A stretch of 43,242 bases of DNA from an uncultured Clostridia bacterium (GTDB lineage Bacteria > Bacillota > Clostridia > Christensenellales > UBA1750), in contig CANQPP010000017.1 of assembly GCA_947625765.1 (NCBI GenBank), forward strand, positions 1-43,242. The letters are read 5' to 3'. The position numbers and the translations under genes were made by a program. Below, piece by piece: positions 42,701 to 43,242 of this stretch. How positions within the stretch are numbered: the first letter of the stretch is position 1; each line of letters opens with the position of its first letter. The notes beneath the pieces were generated by a model that saw only the letters and a program-made list of their open reading frames with translations, did not search any database and was not told where the DNA came from.

Positions 42701-43007
42701 TGGAGACGGAGGTCACGATGTCCACCTCGCCGCTGCGCAGCATGTCCAGCGCCTGCGCGTAGGAATCCTCGTAGCCCACGTAGGCATAGGACCAGCCGCC
42801 GTGGATGGCCAGCCTCTGCAAAAACTCGTAGCCGTAGCCGCTGCGGCGGCCGTTCTCGTCGATCACGTGGTAGCCGGAGAAGGCGAAAAAGCCCACCTTC
42901 AGAACCTCCGGCTGCTCGTCGGCGGAAGAAGCGGCGTAAGCGGGCAGGCTGAAGGACAAAAGCAGCACGATGGCCAGCGCAAGGCACAGCCGGCGCAGGG
43001 CGTTCAT
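39723..43007 (-). CDS. Hybrid histidine kinase with two periplasmic binding domains (BvgS/EvgS-like)
   Basis: A 1094-residue sensor. An N-terminal signal sequence (ALAIVLLLSFSLPAYA) is followed by two solute-binding-type sensor domains at about 36-260 and 285-500, a membrane segment (VLGVFLILLLLFTFAMLVI, about 515), a coiled coil, HisKA with SHDIRTPMN, and HATPase with NLTSNAIKF, DTGIGMS and GTGLGMAI. Two receiver domains follow, with phospho-Asp in YIIDWTMPG and LILMDIQMPIMDG. There is no HPt domain and no DNA-binding domain, so phosphate must pass to an unlinked protein. GGAGG lies before the ATG. The ligand is probably an amino acid or other small solute, by family. Confidence 0.93.
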   Translation of the reverse strand: MNALRRLCLALAIVLLLSFSLPAYAASSADEQPEVLKVGFFAFSGYHVIDENGRRSGYGYEFLQRLAIHGGWSYAYVGYEDSYAQALDMLRSGEVDIVTSVSKTPEREEEFLFSAQDIGVNSTILTVKAGNQDIVEGDYDSYDGMTVGMLEGNFKNANFERFAKEHGFGYQPVYFAVQDELTAALQGGQVDAAVSGSLRLLENEWLLESFDASPFYICVRKDRRDLMDRIDAAINEMDLHDPNWRDELHETYYATDQGGSIIMNAGERAYLEEHQASGVPLRVLGNPEWAPYFYFRDGQAQGILPSIFDSLAQRIGLKYEFVPVSGQDEYYEKRASGDADVVLDFAGDYYMAEEEGYKITVPYFTTNFARLTRDDFDGTVRKMAAMERSSALDELISSRYTEDQVVYYPTAEECVQAVLDGRADATILFAYSAERFAQQEVRRRLSTVTFGEISLSYAVRSDVHGGRYLLSLLDKGADSFTNAQLDAIVAREVDDGREIDDGIVAFLYRNPAYSVLGVFLILLLLFTFAMLVIRTRNQKQLQKKVAQATAELEEKTRQLTKALQAADAANRSKTTFLNNMSHDIRTPMNAIIGYTALTTTHLDNEERARDYLAKIAQASNHLLSLINDVLDMSRIESGKVTINERPENLAEILQGLRNIIQSDVHAKNMDLFIDTVDVVDEDVFCDKLRLNQILLNLTSNAIKFTPSGGTISIRVTQKPCASPKRGLYEFKVSDTGIGMSPEFAKTVFDPFTREQTSTVSGIQGTGLGMAITKNIVDMMGGTIEVQSEQGKGSTFTVNLELRFSAEHREMETIAELQGFRGLVVDDDMVCCQSVSKMLRQIGMRAEWALSGKEAIARTAEAVELVDPFEVYIIDWTMPGLSGIETVRQIRKLVGEDSPIILMSAYDWTDIEEDARRAGVNGFISKPLFASELHQQLKRSLSRPKAEEAADAAAPALMAPEEDFQGKRILLAEDNELNREIATEILQEAGFQVDAAENGQQALEMLTGAKPGRYQLILMDIQMPIMDGYAAARAIRSLDDERLATLPIIAMTANAFEEDRERALAAGMNGHLAKPIDLDKMMELLRDIFSREDDA

Positions 43008-43090
43008 AAGATCAGATTCCTCCTTTTTGTGGGAAGGATGACGGAAGATAAGCGCCAGCTCTGACGGCGCGGGGCGAGGTCTTAAGAGAG

Positions 43091-43129
43091 AAAAAGCCGG
43101 AGCGAACTTGAATGCAGGTCTGCTCCGGC
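43091..43129 (-). terminator. Terminator behind the tRNA remnant
   Basis: GCCGGAGC (43096-43103) pairs with GCTCCGGC (43122-43129) and, on the minus strand, is followed by TTTTT. It lies directly after the tRNA 3' end and before the sensor kinase gene, as expected for a former tRNA transcript. Confidence 0.8.
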
Positions 43130-43130
43130 G

Positions 43131-43175
43131 TGGCGCACCTGGCGCGATTCGAACGCGCGGCCTTTCGCTTAGGAG
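43131..43175 (-). pseudogene. 3' part of tRNA-Arg(CCU), att-site remnant
   Basis: On the minus strand the order is anticodon loop CTCCTAA (anticodon CCT), GCGAA, variable loop AGGCC, T arm GCGCG-TTCGAAT-CGCGC, acceptor CAGGTGC, discriminator G and encoded CCA. The expected 5' acceptor strand GCACCTG and the D arm are absent; the bases before the loop (CCATA) do not pair with GCGAA. The gene is therefore cut at the anticodon loop, a common crossover point of tRNA-targeting integrases. Confidence 0.75.
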
Positions 43176-43242
43176 TATGGCATGTCAACTGATTCAACAT
43201 ACTATACCGTAACTTCCAATTCGCAAAAAACCTTGAAACCAC
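43176..43242. other. Probable end of an integrated element
   Basis: From the anticodon-loop break to the window edge the DNA is visibly AT-richer than the rest and matches no tRNA 5' half. No gene with a start is supported here. It is best read as the terminal bases of a mobile element that continues to the right. Confidence 0.5.

Noticed and set aside
43012-43242. A 76-residue minus-strand protein at the right edge
   Set aside because: The frame runs through the tRNA remnant and its terminator; no ribosome site is visible, although it could be the tail of a gene starting outside the window.
43131-43242. A complete tRNA-Arg gene
   Set aside because: The acceptor 5' strand, D arm and 5' anticodon stem are missing on the minus strand.

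Overview
The window looks like a piece of chromosome from a GC-rich member of the Clostridia, probably an uncultured gut or other anaerobic lineage. The evidence is strong AGGAGG-type ribosome binding sites, TTGACA/TATAAT-type promoters with 17-base spacers, frequent TTG and GTG starts, a thiamine ECF-type transporter under a TPP riboswitch, and the Firmicutes gene order rimP-nusA-ylxR-ylxQ-infB-rbfA-nrnA-truB-ribF-rpsO-pnp-M16 peptidase. The exact genus cannot be read from the sequence.

Layout. Bases 1-1300 hold non-coding hairpin elements, one tiny membrane protein gene and a degenerate 125-base direct repeat. Bases 1304-6440 (+) hold two glycoside-hydrolase-like proteins flanking two unknown membrane proteins. 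Bases 6521-8286 (-) encode a DedA-family membrane protein and NagA. Bases 8489-10050 (-) encode an isolated, intact phage-type large terminase with a 66-residue partner and no other phage genes. Bases 10243-13809 (+) form a tightly overlapping run: a PflX-like radical SAM protein, a PAP2 phosphatase, a GNAT acetyltransferase and an apiosidase-like hydrolase. An SGNH esterase (-) follows, then a 490-base higher-order tandem repeat that runs into the 3' end of hflX.

Bases 15083-18724 (-) carry yfbR, a serpin lipoprotein and an HflX with a JAMM-like N-terminal motif. At 18792-19815 (+) are a promoter, TPP riboswitch, probable terminator and thiT. Two adjacent, about 85% identical metallo-beta-lactamase-fold genes (-), a glycerate kinase, a GH4 glycosidase and a phosphodiester-glycosidase-type secreted protein fill 19903-26001. 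The translation and RNA-maturation operon runs from 26242 to 39202, interrupted by a degenerate 36-base tandem array between truB and ribF. A DUF2087 protein follows. A large hybrid sensor kinase (-) with two periplasmic solute-binding domains occupies 39723-43007.

The right edge holds the 3' part of a tRNA-Arg(CCU) without its 5' half, followed by AT-richer DNA. This is what one border of an element integrated in a tRNA gene looks like, so a mobile element probably begins at about 43176 and continues outside the window.

How the genes fit together: the accessory part is oriented to glycan breakdown and uptake of sugar derivatives (apiosidase-like, five-bladed-propeller, GH4, SGNH esterase, NagA, glycerate kinase), while the right half is core information processing. 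The least explained signals are the three different intergenic tandem arrays, the lone terminase pair, and the palindrome that distinguishes the promoters of the two duplicated hydrolase genes.
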